A stretch of 60,818 nt of DNA, from NCBI RefSeq assembly GCF_003044065.1, contig NZ_PZJJ01000022.1, forward strand, positions 1 to 60,818, in the 5' to 3' direction. Position 1 is the first letter of the stretch; each line of letters begins with the position of its first letter. A program made the translations under genes and the position numbers. The notes beneath the pieces are model-generated. The model was not told where the DNA came from and did no database searches. It was given only the letters and a program-made list of their open reading frames with translations. Shown here piece by piece: positions 17,369-26,910 of the stretch. Source of the stretch: Alkalicoccus saliphilus (GTDB lineage Bacteria > Bacillota > Bacilli > Bacillales > Salisediminibacteriaceae).

Positions 17369-18184
17369 ATGTTATTAAAAAGGAGTTTTACAGAGGACAC
17401 TGTCAACGGCGTACAGATCGGATGCGGCACGGTCGCTTTTCAAAATATGAAGCTTCATGTGTACAGCTATTACACCGACGGCATTTTAATCGATACGGGT
17501 GCTGATTCCTTACACCGTTTGTTCAGGAGTTTTTTTAAGAAGCTTGATATTGAAAAGGTATTGATTACTCACTATCATGAAGACCATACAGGGGGTGCGC
17601 AGTTTTTACAAGATGATTATAAGCTGCCTATTTATATGGACAGCTTGATGATCCCTTACTGTAAGGAGAAGGCGGACTATCCTCTGTATCGAAAATTATT
17701 CTGGGGAAAGCGGAAGCCTTTCCGAGCTGAGGCGGTTACGGATACGTTTCATTCGGAGAATGCTGTGTGGCGGGCTGTCAAAACACCTGGTCACGCAGCC
17801 GATCATCGTTCATTTTTAAATGAGGAAACGGGTCAGCTTTTTACTGGCGACCTTTATTGTCAGACGAAAACAAAAGTTGTACTGAAAGAAGAAAGTATTC
17901 CTGTGATGATCCATTCACTGGAGAAGATGCTGACGTATGATTTTGAGGAAGTGTTCTGCAGCCATGCGGGGTGGCTGAGGAATGGCCGGCAGGCTTTAAA
18001 AGAAAAGCTGGATTACTTACTGAATCTTCAAGGGGAGATATTAACACTTCATGACAAAGGGCTGAATACGCAGCAAATCAAGGCAGAACTTTTTCCAAAA
18101 TATTACCCCATCACACGTTTCTCTTTAGGTGAATGGGATTCCGCCCATATTGTTAATTCTGTCGTTAGAAACAGGAATAACTGA
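17369..18184 (+). CDS. MBL-fold metallo-hydrolase
   Basis: 271 residues. The metallo-beta-lactamase signature THYHEDHTGG (His-x-His-x-Asp-His, about residues 69-78), TPGHAADH (third metal His), LFTGDLY (Asp) and CSHAG (last His) are all present, so the dinuclear metal site is intact. The C-terminal helical part resembles hydrolases acting on thioesters, lactones or phosphodiesters of the glyoxalase II type. ATG 17369 follows GGGGGGAGAGGCT; the open frame extends 21 codons upstream, but that stretch contains the operator. The FadR-like operator suggests a link to fatty-acid or acyl-CoA metabolism. Confidence 0.8.
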   Translation: MLLKRSFTEDTVNGVQIGCGTVAFQNMKLHVYSYYTDGILIDTGADSLHRLFRSFFKKLDIEKVLITHYHEDHTGGAQFLQDDYKLPIYMDSLMIPYCKEKADYPLYRKLFWGKRKPFRAEAVTDTFHSENAVWRAVKTPGHAADHRSFLNEETGQLFTGDLYCQTKTKVVLKEESIPVMIHSLEKMLTYDFEEVFCSHAGWLRNGRQALKEKLDYLLNLQGEILTLHDKGLNTQQIKAELFPKYYPITRFSLGEWDSAHIVNSVVRNRNN

Positions 18185-18478
18185 AAGGAGTATTGGGTAC
18201 CACTAAGCTTAGTCATAGTGATGAGAGCAGGCCGGCTAATGATAGGACAGACAAGTATCACTTTCATATTCGACGGTGTCATGTCTCCAAGATCCCTGAA
18301 AAACACAATTAAGATGGCAGCAGTCTGCAGTAATGAACATTTCTTATAAGTTCAGTGAAATTTACTCCGTGGCAGAACGATTAAGCCAATATTAATTGTA
18401 AATGAAGACTATCTTAAAGACGAACCTTCAGGATATAACTTTGACATATAACAAGTATGAAAATGTATAATGCAGAAA
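18185..18478 (+). other. Intergenic stretch with nothing recognised
   Basis: Between the MBL-fold gene and the terminator of the convergent C69-like gene. No ribosome site with a credible frame and no known RNA motif seen. Confidence 0.3.
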
Positions 18479-18512
18479 GGCATCCTGGAAGCCCCAGGAT
18501 GCCATTTTGCGT
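18479..18512. terminator. Bidirectional terminator hairpin
   Basis: GGCATCCTGG aagcc CCAGGATGCC. On the minus strand CTTTCTGC follows, immediately downstream of the C69-like gene; on the plus strand ATTTTG follows. Confidence 0.65.
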
Positions 18513-18518
18513 ACTGCT

Positions 18519-20192
18519 TTAATGTCCTTTAACGTCTGAATCCTCTGTGTCACTGTATATACCGTGCTCTCTTGGATATTCGTCCAGCTCCGGGTCGTAG
18601 CAGGTGACCATGCCGCCCGTCATCGGCTGGCTTGCTGCCGGAACAGTGGAGCCTTCGATGTCTTCCCCTTCCGGCAGGCGGATGCCGCCATTTTCCCTCG
18701 TTTCCTGTTCCACCCGGTCTGTCAGTTCCATGCCGAGTTCCAGACTTTCGGTTAAACGAACCTGCACGTTTTCTGTGATCAGTTCTGCTGCTTCCGCTTC
18801 CTGACCGCTGTCGAGAAGGGCCGCCGCTTCTTCTTCGAGAGACGCTCTTTCTTCGAGCATTCCCTGTTCAAACGCCTCGATTTCCCCTGTTACTTCATGA
18901 AGGAAATCCTCCGGCCGCTCGCAGGTGAAATACATGAGCCGTTTGAATTCTCTTACAGCCGACCGTGTGGCTTCTACGTGCTGATAATCCGGATCAAGAA
19001 ACTCGCTGTCCGCGTCTTTCGTTAAATAGCGGTGCTGCAGAAACTCAGGCGGCACTTCCTCTGCCGCAATCGGGATCGGCACGAACGGCGTTGTTACGGC
19101 TCCTGTCGTTGCGACCCATAACGTCTGCAGTTCCGCCGGTACGTCGGAGCGGATTTCCACCGCCTGTCCGTATCCTGAATAGTCGTTGGACCATCTCGGG
19201 TCACGGACGAGCGCAAGCATATCCTCGAGACTTACTTCCTCCATGGAAGCTACTTCTTCTTCCAGGTCAGGCGGAATCCTCTGCGCCGTATAGTGATCGT
19301 CCTCTTCCTCCACGCCTTCCCCAGGGAACGGCTGGCCGTACACATCCTGCAGGTTCAAATAGTCTCCTTCTTCCGGATCCCACCATCCCTGCTCTTCAGC
19401 AAACTCCACAATATTCGGGGAGCCCATGAAATCATCATTTTCTTCAAAGTCTGCCGGGAAGTCATGAATGTATCCGGGGTAGGAAACTCTTATCTCGTCG
19501 GAACCAAGCCGTTCAGCGGCCCACAGCCCCTCGCCCCCGGCATAGTTAATAAACACCCATCCTTCTTCTTCGTCCGCGAACATATGAGAGTTCCCACCGT
19601 ACGTTGTATAGCCGTACTCATCAATCAGCCCGCCGATAATTTCCACCGCTTCGGCAGCACTTTCCGCTCTTTCCATCGCAATACGGGAAAGGTCACTGTA
19701 CTGCGGACCCTGCTGCGGGTCCGGTGTCATATCCACGAGTTCGTCCCTCGACGGCGACCAGATGTCTCTTCCGGCCACTCCTTTCTCGTTTAATCCCCCG
19801 TTCGTGAGCGGCGGTGGAAAACCTGCATATTCCGAGTAAGTAGAACTAATATACTTGTATGTCTCTTCCGCCTGCGGAATTTCAATTAATTCCCCCGGAA
19901 GATTGGCGTCCCCCGTGACTCCAACTTCCATCGTGGAACCCGGCGGATGTTCCTGGGCCGGTACGATATCTATCCAGTGGCTCGACGGCTCGTGCCCGAA
20001 TCCTCCCAACAGCGTATGACCGTTTTCTGTTAAATCGCTTCCTACGTAAAACCCGATACTCTTGGACTCTGTTTCCGCCAGCTTTTCAGATGCAGATAAA
20101 TTATCTTCCTCCTCCTGCATCATCCCCGCTGCATAAAACGCACCGGCTGCCACGCTGCCTGCTGCTCCTGCCAGTAACCATTTTCTTTTCAC
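18519..20192 (-). CDS. C69-family (dipeptidase-like) Ntn hydrolase, exported, nucleophile Cys replaced
   Basis: 557 residues. The N-terminus KRKWLLAGAAGSVAAGAFYAAG is a signal peptide or anchor. The body follows peptidase family C69/U34 (PepD-like): GLNEKGVAGRDIWSPSRDEL, AESAAEAVEIIGGLIDEYGY, WVFINYAGGEGLWAAERLG and a LSDYSGYG-like C-terminal motif. In most members the N-terminal nucleophile is Cys in a CTTxLVGK-type start; here the equivalent stretch is KSIGFYVGSDLTENG, with Ser at that place. The enzyme may use Ser, may be inactive, or may be processed at another residue. GTG 20192 is chosen because AAAGGAG is about 11 nt upstream. It stands alone. Confidence 0.75.
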   Translation of the reverse strand: MKRKWLLAGAAGSVAAGAFYAAGMMQEEEDNLSASEKLAETESKSIGFYVGSDLTENGHTLLGGFGHEPSSHWIDIVPAQEHPPGSTMEVGVTGDANLPGELIEIPQAEETYKYISSTYSEYAGFPPPLTNGGLNEKGVAGRDIWSPSRDELVDMTPDPQQGPQYSDLSRIAMERAESAAEAVEIIGGLIDEYGYTTYGGNSHMFADEEEGWVFINYAGGEGLWAAERLGSDEIRVSYPGYIHDFPADFEENDDFMGSPNIVEFAEEQGWWDPEEGDYLNLQDVYGQPFPGEGVEEEDDHYTAQRIPPDLEEEVASMEEVSLEDMLALVRDPRWSNDYSGYGQAVEIRSDVPAELQTLWVATTGAVTTPFVPIPIAAEEVPPEFLQHRYLTKDADSEFLDPDYQHVEATRSAVREFKRLMYFTCERPEDFLHEVTGEIEAFEQGMLEERASLEEEAAALLDSGQEAEAAELITENVQVRLTESLELGMELTDRVEQETRENGGIRLPEGEDIEGSTVPAASQPMTGGMVTCYDPELDEYPREHGIYSDTEDSDVKGH

Positions 20193-20444
20193 CGGACATT
20201 CATCTCCTTTAGTAAAGAAAGAATCTCCCGGAATCCCATATCTCATAATTTTCTGAATTTTTATATAATTATACGTTTTTATCCTGCAAAGTCAAATTCA
20301 GGCTGAATACTTCAATAATTGCCCTTTGTCAAAAAAGCTGATAAAAAGGTACAATAGTGTAAAATCATCGTATAGATTATTTGAAAGTCCATAAATACAG
20401 ACTTTTGTAAATAAGAAACATATTTTATGTATAGGAATGATACT

Positions 20445-21881
20445 ATGTGGAAAAAAATATTGGCAGCGGGTACTGCCCTTGCCGGTATATTTCTCATTTA
20501 CCTCTGGATCGGCGGCGCGCTGATATTACAGCTTACCGTACCGGTTGCTGAGGAAACGAGTGACCGGGCGGGAACAGAACGCTTTTACAGCCAGGAGCTG
20601 TCGAGTGACCGGGTCGCGTTGATTCATGAACGGGTGGAGTCGAAAAAAATGCGGACGCACTTAAAAGAAACGGCCGACGAGTCACTTGATGTGACGATGT
20701 TTAAAATCACCGACGGGACAGCTGATCTTCTTTTTTACACGTCCCTTTTGGAAGCAGCCGACAGAGGCGTCCACGTCCGTGTCCTCGTTGACGGCATGTT
20801 TCACAACCTCCGGGGAGATAAAAGTGATATAGCAGAAGCTTTTATGTATCATCCCAACATAGAGCTGAAATTTTTTGAGCCGGTAAATTTGTGGAAACCA
20901 TGGAGCCTCAATAACCGCCTTCACGATAAGCTCATTATTGCAGATGACCGGTTCGGCATGATCAGCGGAAGAAACATCGGGGACCGCTACTTTGCTCCCA
21001 CCGGGTTTGATGGAGCAACGGACGACCGTGATGCGGTTGTTTATAATCCTTCCGGAGCTTCGTATGAAAACAGCGGTGTTTTTCAGATGCAGGATTATTT
21101 TAATCTTGTCTGGAATCATGAATACGCTCAGGAAGCCGTACCGGAAATGTCCGGCACGCAGCGTGAAACGGCAGAGGACAGGCTGCAGGAACTGCGCCGC
21201 CAATACGCTCAGTTCCAGGAAGAATACGGCCTTCTTTATAATAACGACTATGAGTGGGAAAACAGCACGTATGAAGTCAATAACGTCACCTTTGTTCACA
21301 ATCCTCTCGGCAGGATGAACAAAGATCCTTGGGTATGGAAGGATCTCATCGGTTTAATGGAGGAAGCAGAAGAGTCCGTTATTATGCAGAGCTCTTTTAT
21401 TATTCCGTCGGACACGTTAACGAATCATATTAACGCCGAAAACCTTCCTGCTGATGTACAGATGATCACTAATTCCCTTGCCGCTACTCCTAATCTACCC
21501 ACCTTTTCCCGCTACGCGTCTTACCGGGAGGATCTCGCTGCATCGCAGGCCGACGTGTACGAATATCAGGAAACAAGGAAATCCATCCACGGAAAATCCT
21601 ATGTGTTTGATAACCGTCTCAGCGCTATCGGCTCTTTCAATCTCGATCCACGAAGTGTTCATCTCAGTACAGAAAGCATGCTCGTTATTGACAGTGAAGA
21701 TGTAAACAAAGAGCTGCGCGCAGAAAAGGTATTGCTAATTCACGAGGAAAGTCTCCGGGTGAAGGAAGACGGATCCTACGAAGATAACGATAATGTTGAA
21801 AAAGAAGAACCTCCTGTTACGAGAGAAGCCGGCAGACGGATATGGACAGCCATCACTTTCTTTTTTGAACATCTTTTCTAA
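20445..21881 (+). CDS. Phospholipase D / cardiolipin-synthase-like protein
   Basis: 478 residues with one N-terminal membrane anchor (ILAAGTALAGIFLIYLWIG) and two PLD catalytic motifs: LHDKLIIADDRFGMISGRN and IHGKSYVFDNRLSAIGSFN, each with the His-x-Lys-x4-Asp core. The architecture matches bacterial PLD-superfamily enzymes that transfer phosphatidyl groups or cleave phosphodiesters at the outer membrane face. Only a single anchor is seen, not the two of classical cardiolipin synthase. ATG 20445 has AGGA 8 nt upstream; an ATG 18 nt earlier lacks a site. A terminator shared with the next gene follows. Confidence 0.82.
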   Translation: MWKKILAAGTALAGIFLIYLWIGGALILQLTVPVAEETSDRAGTERFYSQELSSDRVALIHERVESKKMRTHLKETADESLDVTMFKITDGTADLLFYTSLLEAADRGVHVRVLVDGMFHNLRGDKSDIAEAFMYHPNIELKFFEPVNLWKPWSLNNRLHDKLIIADDRFGMISGRNIGDRYFAPTGFDGATDDRDAVVYNPSGASYENSGVFQMQDYFNLVWNHEYAQEAVPEMSGTQRETAEDRLQELRRQYAQFQEEYGLLYNNDYEWENSTYEVNNVTFVHNPLGRMNKDPWVWKDLIGLMEEAEESVIMQSSFIIPSDTLTNHINAENLPADVQMITNSLAATPNLPTFSRYASYREDLAASQADVYEYQETRKSIHGKSYVFDNRLSAIGSFNLDPRSVHLSTESMLVIDSEDVNKELRAEKVLLIHEESLRVKEDGSYEDNDNVEKEEPPVTREAGRRIWTAITFFFEHLF

Positions 21882-21900
21882 AAGCAGCAGACAGCAAAAA

Positions 21901-21938
21901 AGAAGCCGGGAGAAAAATTCTCCGGCTTCTTTTTTTAA
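21901..21938. terminator. Bidirectional terminator between PLD-like and esterase genes
   Basis: AGAAGCCGGGAGA aaaat TCTCCGGCTTCT followed by TTTTTTT on the plus strand; the A run before it serves the convergent esterase gene. Confidence 0.85.
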
Positions 21939-23011
21939 CTGTTTTGTCTGCGCAGTACCAGTGAAAAATGTTTGGATAATTCTTTTATCGCATCTGCTGC
22001 CTGTGGATAGTAACCGAGCTTTCGGACAAACGCATGATCCATTCCTTTGTATTCAAAATGACGCACCGGGACTCCTGCCTCCAGCAGCTGGTTAGAAAAC
22101 TCTTCTCCCTGAATACGCAGAAAATCAAATTCTGCTGTAATGAGCGTAATAGGAGGAAGACCTGTTTTATCTCTACGCAGCAAAGGAGAGACGAGCGGCA
22201 GCAATACGTCCTCCAGATTATTAAGATACAGCGTCTGAATAAAAATAAGAGATTCTCTCATCGTTATAAGCTCCTGGCGAATTAACTCATAATCTTTTGC
22301 CGTGTCGTAATGCTTTATATTCCAGGTTTCCCTCGATACGTCAGATAAATCAACCAATGGACAGAGTAAACCTATATAGCTTATCTCCCACGGCTTTTTC
22401 CTGCTTAATTGATGCACACCGAGTGCAAGATTGCCACCGACACTGTCTCCAACAATACCAATTCTATCGGTGTCCACATTGAATTTTTCGGGATTGTTAT
22501 ACAGATAACGCACAGTTTCGAAACAGTCATCGAGGCCATCCTGATAAGGGTGTTCCGGTGCAAGACGATACTCCACACCGATGACTACCGCCCCGGCTTC
22601 CTGGGCCAAAAGCTTGCACATATTTTTCATGACATCTACATCCCGCTCAAAAAAACCTCCGCCGTGCAGATAAACGAGCACCGGCTTTTTTTCATTCGTG
22701 CGATTATAAACCCCGAGTGGGATTTTGCGGTCTGGTAAAATGATATTTGTGGTTTCCAAACGGATCCCGCTGCTTAAATCTTTACTCCTTACTTCCGTTC
22801 TGTTCCGGGTGGTTTCCAGGTCGTCCATTTCGAGCGGACGTCTTGTTTTCGGGTCGGCCTCTTCTGCAAGAAATTTTCTTACTCTCGGATCCAGACCACC
22901 GTTCCCTTCCTGAAAAGGAATTTCCTTATTAATAATGTTTAATTTTCCTTTTTTCGAATGCATTATTTTTGCTTTTAATCTTTCTGTAAGCTCCTCATGT
23001 GTATAATTCAT
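21935..23011 (-). CDS. Alpha/beta hydrolase, hormone-sensitive-lipase family esterase
   Basis: 358-residue cytoplasmic esterase. HGGGFF oxyanion motif at about residues 135-140, nucleophile GDSVGG near 212-217, acid and His near DHAFV at the C-terminus complete the triad. Family IV (HSL) enzymes are usually about 310 residues; the extra length is an N-terminal cap. ATG follows CAGGAGGATAGTGCGTC. It probably hydrolyses short-chain esters. Confidence 0.85.
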   Translation of the reverse strand: MNYTHEELTERLKAKIMHSKKGKLNIINKEIPFQEGNGGLDPRVRKFLAEEADPKTRRPLEMDDLETTRNRTEVRSKDLSSGIRLETTNIILPDRKIPLGVYNRTNEKKPVLVYLHGGGFFERDVDVMKNMCKLLAQEAGAVVIGVEYRLAPEHPYQDGLDDCFETVRYLYNNPEKFNVDTDRIGIVGDSVGGNLALGVHQLSRKKPWEISYIGLLCPLVDLSDVSRETWNIKHYDTAKDYELIRQELITMRESLIFIQTLYLNNLEDVLLPLVSPLLRRDKTGLPPITLITAEFDFLRIQGEEFSNQLLEAGVPVRHFEYKGMDHAFVRKLGYYPQAADAIKELSKHFSLVLRRQNS

Positions 23012-23631
23012 GACGCACTATCCTCCTGATCAAAACATCCGGGCAGGTGTTCTCCAGCTAAAGGGCTGTTCTTAGATTTGTCCGGGCATCTCTCGGGCTC
23101 TGCAGGCTTTCAAAAAAGGGTGAGCACAGGAATGTCCTCTTCAAAGAACTTAATCTCCAAAAAGCCTGTGTAAGAACATCACTTTATAACTAATGGCAGC
23201 GAATTTCACCTGCAGCGTATCGGACCTTTATCTATAGTAACTGTTAATTAAGATTCCACCTCCTTTCACAAGTTAAACGCAGGAAGGGAAAATTAGTTAA
23301 TTATTCATATATAAATGAGGAGGATTTTAACAAGTGGATAAATTTACTTCAAAAGATAAAATTAACTTTCACTTTTTTCTGCATTTCTTTGATCGAAGAC
23401 GAAGGTTTCTGCCATGATTTATAAGGATTTATGCGTACTTTTATTAACGTCCTTCAGAAAATCACCTGTTCTTCGAAAGAAACGGTCTTCGTTATCTGCA
23501 CTATCGTTGAATATGAAGAGTAATACGCCCGTGACACAGCGTCTTATTACTAAAGATCTATCGCGCTGCCCCCTAAATTATGTAATAATAAATATAAACA
23601 AACCTATAAAACGAACAAAGGAGGTGTGGAA
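23012..23631. other. Intergenic stretch of about 620 bp
   Basis: Holds the divergent promoters of the esterase and the Ltp-domain gene. One candidate micro-ORF is listed separately. No repeat family or RNA motif recognised. Confidence 0.3.
23334..23417 (+). CDS. Possible 27-residue micro-ORF
   Basis: GTG preceded by GAGGAGGATTTTAACAA; it encodes a short basic/aromatic peptide beginning MDKFTSKDKINFHFF. The ribosome site is strong but spacing is about 10 nt and no homologue comes to mind. Confidence 0.2.
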   Translation: MDKFTSKDKINFHFFLHFFDRRRRFLP

Positions 23632-24708
23632 ATGGGAAATTTGTTTGTATTGTTATTTCTTTTTTCCAGCCTGGCACTTTTGGCAGGCATGATTAAACCG
23701 GGTCTCGTATTAAGATGGCTCCCGGAAGGTGGAAGAAACAGAAAACAGGCTGCTAAATATTTCGGATCCGCTGTTGTATTGTTTTTCATTTTAGCAGGAG
23801 TAACCCTGGATCCACCGGAAGAAAGTGCACTGGACGAAGAGAATCTTTCTCAAGAAGTGGAAGCCGGAGAAAAAGTGGATGAGGATAGCGAAGAAGAGAC
23901 CATCCGCGAAGAAGCAGAGCGTAAAGCGGAAGAAGAAGCTGCTCGTGAAGAAGCAGAACGCGAAGCGGAAGAAGAAGCCGCTCGTGAAGAAGCAGAACGT
24001 GAAGCCGAAGAAGAGGCTGCACGCGAGGAAGCAGAACGCGAAGCCGAAGAAGAAGCTGCTCGTGAAGAAGCGGAGCGCGAAGCCGAAGAAGAAGCTGCTC
24101 GTGAAGAAGCGGAGCGCGAAGCCGAAGAAGAAGCCGCTCGTGAAGAAGCGGAGCGCGAAGCTGAAGAAGAGGCCGCACGTGAGGAAGCAGAGCGTGAAGC
24201 CGAAGAAGAGGCTGCTCGTGAGGAAGCGGAACGTGAAGCCGAAGAAGAGGCCGCACGTGAGGAAGCGGATAATTCGGCAAGCGGATCCCAGCAGCAGGCT
24301 GTAAGCATGGCAGAAGATTATTTGAACTACACTGCTTTTTCCAAAAGTGGGTTAATCGGGCAGCTGGAGTTTGAAGGCTTCAATAATAACGATGCCACGT
24401 ATGCGGTGGAAAATATTGATGTCGACTGGCAGGAGCAGGCCGTAACAATGGCAGAAGATTATTTGAACTACTCGGCCTTTTCGAAAAGCGGATTAATCGG
24501 ACAGCTGGAATTTGAAGGCTTCAATAATGATCATGCCACGTATGCAGTTGAAAACATCACTGTCGACTGGCAGGCACAGGCTGTAAAAATGGCGGAAGAC
24601 TACCTTGATTATTCTTCTTTTTCAAGAAGTGGTCTGATCCAGCAGCTGGAATTCGAAGGTTTCAGTAACGCTGATGCGAGCCATGCCGCTGATGCCGTGG
24701 GGCTTTAA
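23632..24708 (+). CDS. Ltp-family surface protein: membrane segments, nine 13-residue Glu/Ala repeats, three Ltp domains
   Basis: 358 residues. The N-terminus has two hydrophobic segments (LFVLLFLFSSLALLAG; FGSAVVLFFILAGV) separated by a short basic loop. Then come nine exact-length repeats of 13 residues (EEAEREAEEEAAR), which should form a long charged helix. The C-terminus has three copies of the host cell surface-exposed lipoprotein (Ltp, PF07553) domain, each with AEDYLxYxxFSxSGLIxQLEFEGFxxxDA. In phage TP-J34 an Ltp protein blocks superinfecting DNA entry; in bacterial genomes similar domains are common with unknown roles. ATG 23632 has AAAGGAGG 7 nt upstream; an upstream GTG is too close. 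Confidence 0.82.
   Translation: MGNLFVLLFLFSSLALLAGMIKPGLVLRWLPEGGRNRKQAAKYFGSAVVLFFILAGVTLDPPEESALDEENLSQEVEAGEKVDEDSEEETIREEAERKAEEEAAREEAEREAEEEAAREEAEREAEEEAAREEAEREAEEEAAREEAEREAEEEAAREEAEREAEEEAAREEAEREAEEEAAREEAEREAEEEAAREEAEREAEEEAAREEADNSASGSQQQAVSMAEDYLNYTAFSKSGLIGQLEFEGFNNNDATYAVENIDVDWQEQAVTMAEDYLNYSAFSKSGLIGQLEFEGFNNDHATYAVENITVDWQAQAVKMAEDYLDYSSFSRSGLIQQLEFEGFSNADASHAADAVGL
23908..24258 (+). repeat. Nine tandem 39-bp in-frame repeats
   Basis: Exactly nine units of 39 bp encoding EEAERxAEEEAAR, plus a partial tenth. Units differ mainly at third codon positions (gaa/gag, gct/gcc/gca), so the peptide is conserved while the DNA has diverged. Confidence 0.9.
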
Positions 24709-24730
24709 CAACTGCTCCGTGTTATCGATA

Positions 24731-24790
24731 AAAAACAGCCCCCTCGTCTGAACCTTTGTAGAAAGATTCAGACCGGGAGCTGTTTTTTTT
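24731..24790 (+). terminator. Terminator after the Ltp-domain gene
   Basis: AAAACAGCCCCC...CGTCTGAA paired with TTCAGACCGGGAGCTGTT, then a run of T. Confidence 0.75.
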
Positions 24791-25041
24791 ATTAATTGCA
24801 CAGGAAATTGTGCTGGTTCCAATTGTGATTTCTTCCTATCCCACGCCGCACAGCAGGAAAACAGGGAATCCTGTTTATTTATGCCGGCTCCTTAATTTTT
24901 GAAGCGGACCCTTTTCGGTAAAATAAGCCTGCCCCGCTTTAAATATCACAAGGATCTGAATGGCTTACCCGCAGCCTGCAGGTATCTTCTCTGGATGTTT
25001 TTTTATTTAAATAGTCATCCGTTGCTTCTGTTCCCACCCTT

Positions 25042-26910
25042 TCACACCGTCGTTAACTGCTGCTTTAATATTTTCTCAACTTCCTCAGCCGGCAGTGGCG
25101 GACTGTACAAATACCCCTGCCCGAGGTAACAGCCATTTTTCGTCAAAAAATTCACCTGCAGTTCATTTTCGATGCCCTCGGCAATTAAGTCGAACTCCAA
25201 ATCTTCCACCATGGTAATCATCGATTTTACTAATGAAGCTTTGTTGGGATCCGTTAATACTTCACGGATAAACGATTGATCGATTTTTACTAAATCAATC
25301 GGCAGACTGCTGAGAACATTCAATGAAGAATATCCCGTGCCGAAATCGTCCACGGACACTTTGACACCGAGTCTTTTAAGTTCGTGAAGCGTCGCAGTCG
25401 TCCGTTCCAGATCGTGCATAACGCTTTCCGTAATTTCCAGCCCTAAATGTTCGGGAGGTAATCCGCTGTCTGTTAAAGCCTGCCTTATTTTTTCGACGAA
25501 AAAATCATCTTCAAACTGGACGCTTGAAACGTTCACAGCCATTTTTACGTTAAGTCCGGAATTCTTCCACGATTTCGCCTGTGCACAGGCTTCCTGAATG
25601 ACCCAGTCTCCTATTTTTTTAATAAAGCCTGTTTTTTCTGCAATAGAAATAAATTCTATCGGAGGGATCATTCCCAACTCCGGGTGTTTCCAACGAATCA
25701 GCGCCTCCACCCCGTAAGGTTTTCCAGAGGGTAAATACACTTTTGGCTGGTAATGAAGCTCCAGTTCCCCGTTAATCAGCGCGTCGTTTAATCCGCGTTC
25801 TATTTTTACTTTTCTGTCGAAAATATCTTTATCTTCATAAATGTAAAACTGGAAGTTATTTTTGCCGCGTTCTTTCGCTATATACATCGCATTATCAGCA
25901 TGTTTAATAAGCGCCGCTGTATCTTTCCCGTCTTTTGGATACATACTGATCCCTATACTCGGTGTTGTAAAAAACTTCCCCCCTTCCAGCAGAAAAGGTG
26001 AATTGAACTGATCGAGAATCCGTGTGGCAATATCTATTGCTCCAGCCTCCTCTATATCTTCAAATAAAATAATAAATTCATCTCCACCGTGACGGGCAAC
26101 TACATCCAAGTCGCGGACACTCCGGCTTATTCTGTGACTGACTTTCTTCAAAAGTTCGTCTCCAACGTCGTGACCCATCGTATCGTTTATGAATTTAAAT
26201 CTGTCCAGGTCGATAAACATGATCGCTGATTTTTTGGAATTTCCTTCACAGCGTTCAATAGCTTTTCTGGCAGCCTGCTTAAAATATCTGCGGTTAGGAA
26301 GTCCTGTCAGGCTGTCGTAATAGGCGAAATTCTCAAGTTTTTCTTCCATCTTCTTCCGCTCGGTTACATCATAAGCTACACCGTTTAATTTTATGACATG
26401 TCCGGAATTATCGAAAATCGGGTTTCCGAAAACCTCCAGCCAGCGGATTTCTCCATCTTTTCGAAAAACCCGCCACTCACATTTTGAAGGGCCTCCTGAC
26501 AAAAGTCTGTCGTAATGTTCCTGGACTTTTCCTTCGTCTTCCGGGCAGGTTCTTGAAATCCACAGATCAAAATTCTGCTCAAACTCTTCCGCTGAAAAGC
26601 CGAAAGTATCTTCAATTCCTTTGGAAACGATGACTTTTTTTTCGTTCTCATCTATTGTCCATAGAAAAGTTCCGCTGTTGTTAAACAGGCTTTCCACTTC
26701 TTTCTGTTGCAGTTCCTGTCTTTTCGCCGTATCTTTTGATTTGTCGTATTGTTTCCCGAGCCACCATAAAAATGGCTGAAGCAGGAGAGTGAAAATAATG
26801 ATTTCCTCGTACGTCACGACTAATGTTCCCGCCACCTGGCGATACATAATCCAGATAAGGGTTATAATAATACTGACGAGGCAGACACCTATTCTTCCTA
26901 TGTATTTCAA
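25042..26910 (-). CDS. PAS-GGDEF-EAL cyclic-di-GMP signalling protein
   Basis: 622 residues. Two N-terminal membrane helices (about 7-25, 33-52), a PAS domain (about 68-185), then GGDEF (about 195-350) with an intact RHGGDEF active site and the inhibitory RxxD five residues upstream (RDLD), then EAL (about 370-615) with VEALIRW, the metal-binding ITES, DDFGTGYSSL and KIDQSFI. Both halves look catalytically competent, so it could make or degrade cyclic di-GMP depending on the PAS signal. The TTG start at 26910 is supported by GGAGGG 7 nt upstream. Monocistronic. Confidence 0.9.
   Translation of the reverse strand: MKYIGRIGVCLVSIIITLIWIMYRQVAGTLVVTYEEIIIFTLLLQPFLWWLGKQYDKSKDTAKRQELQQKEVESLFNNSGTFLWTIDENEKKVIVSKGIEDTFGFSAEEFEQNFDLWISRTCPEDEGKVQEHYDRLLSGGPSKCEWRVFRKDGEIRWLEVFGNPIFDNSGHVIKLNGVAYDVTERKKMEEKLENFAYYDSLTGLPNRRYFKQAARKAIERCEGNSKKSAIMFIDLDRFKFINDTMGHDVGDELLKKVSHRISRSVRDLDVVARHGGDEFIILFEDIEEAGAIDIATRILDQFNSPFLLEGGKFFTTPSIGISMYPKDGKDTAALIKHADNAMYIAKERGKNNFQFYIYEDKDIFDRKVKIERGLNDALINGELELHYQPKVYLPSGKPYGVEALIRWKHPELGMIPPIEFISIAEKTGFIKKIGDWVIQEACAQAKSWKNSGLNVKMAVNVSSVQFEDDFFVEKIRQALTDSGLPPEHLGLEITESVMHDLERTTATLHELKRLGVKVSVDDFGTGYSSLNVLSSLPIDLVKIDQSFIREVLTDPNKASLVKSMITMVEDLEFDLIAEGIENELQVNFLTKNGCYLGQGYLYSPPLPAEEVEKILKQQLTTV

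Noticed and set aside
23786-24308. Long open frames on both strands across the Glu/Ala repeat (for example 23850-24308 minus, 23825-24304 plus)
   Set aside because: They are shadows of the 39-bp repeat: any frame stays open because the unit lacks stops. No ribosome sites; low-complexity products.
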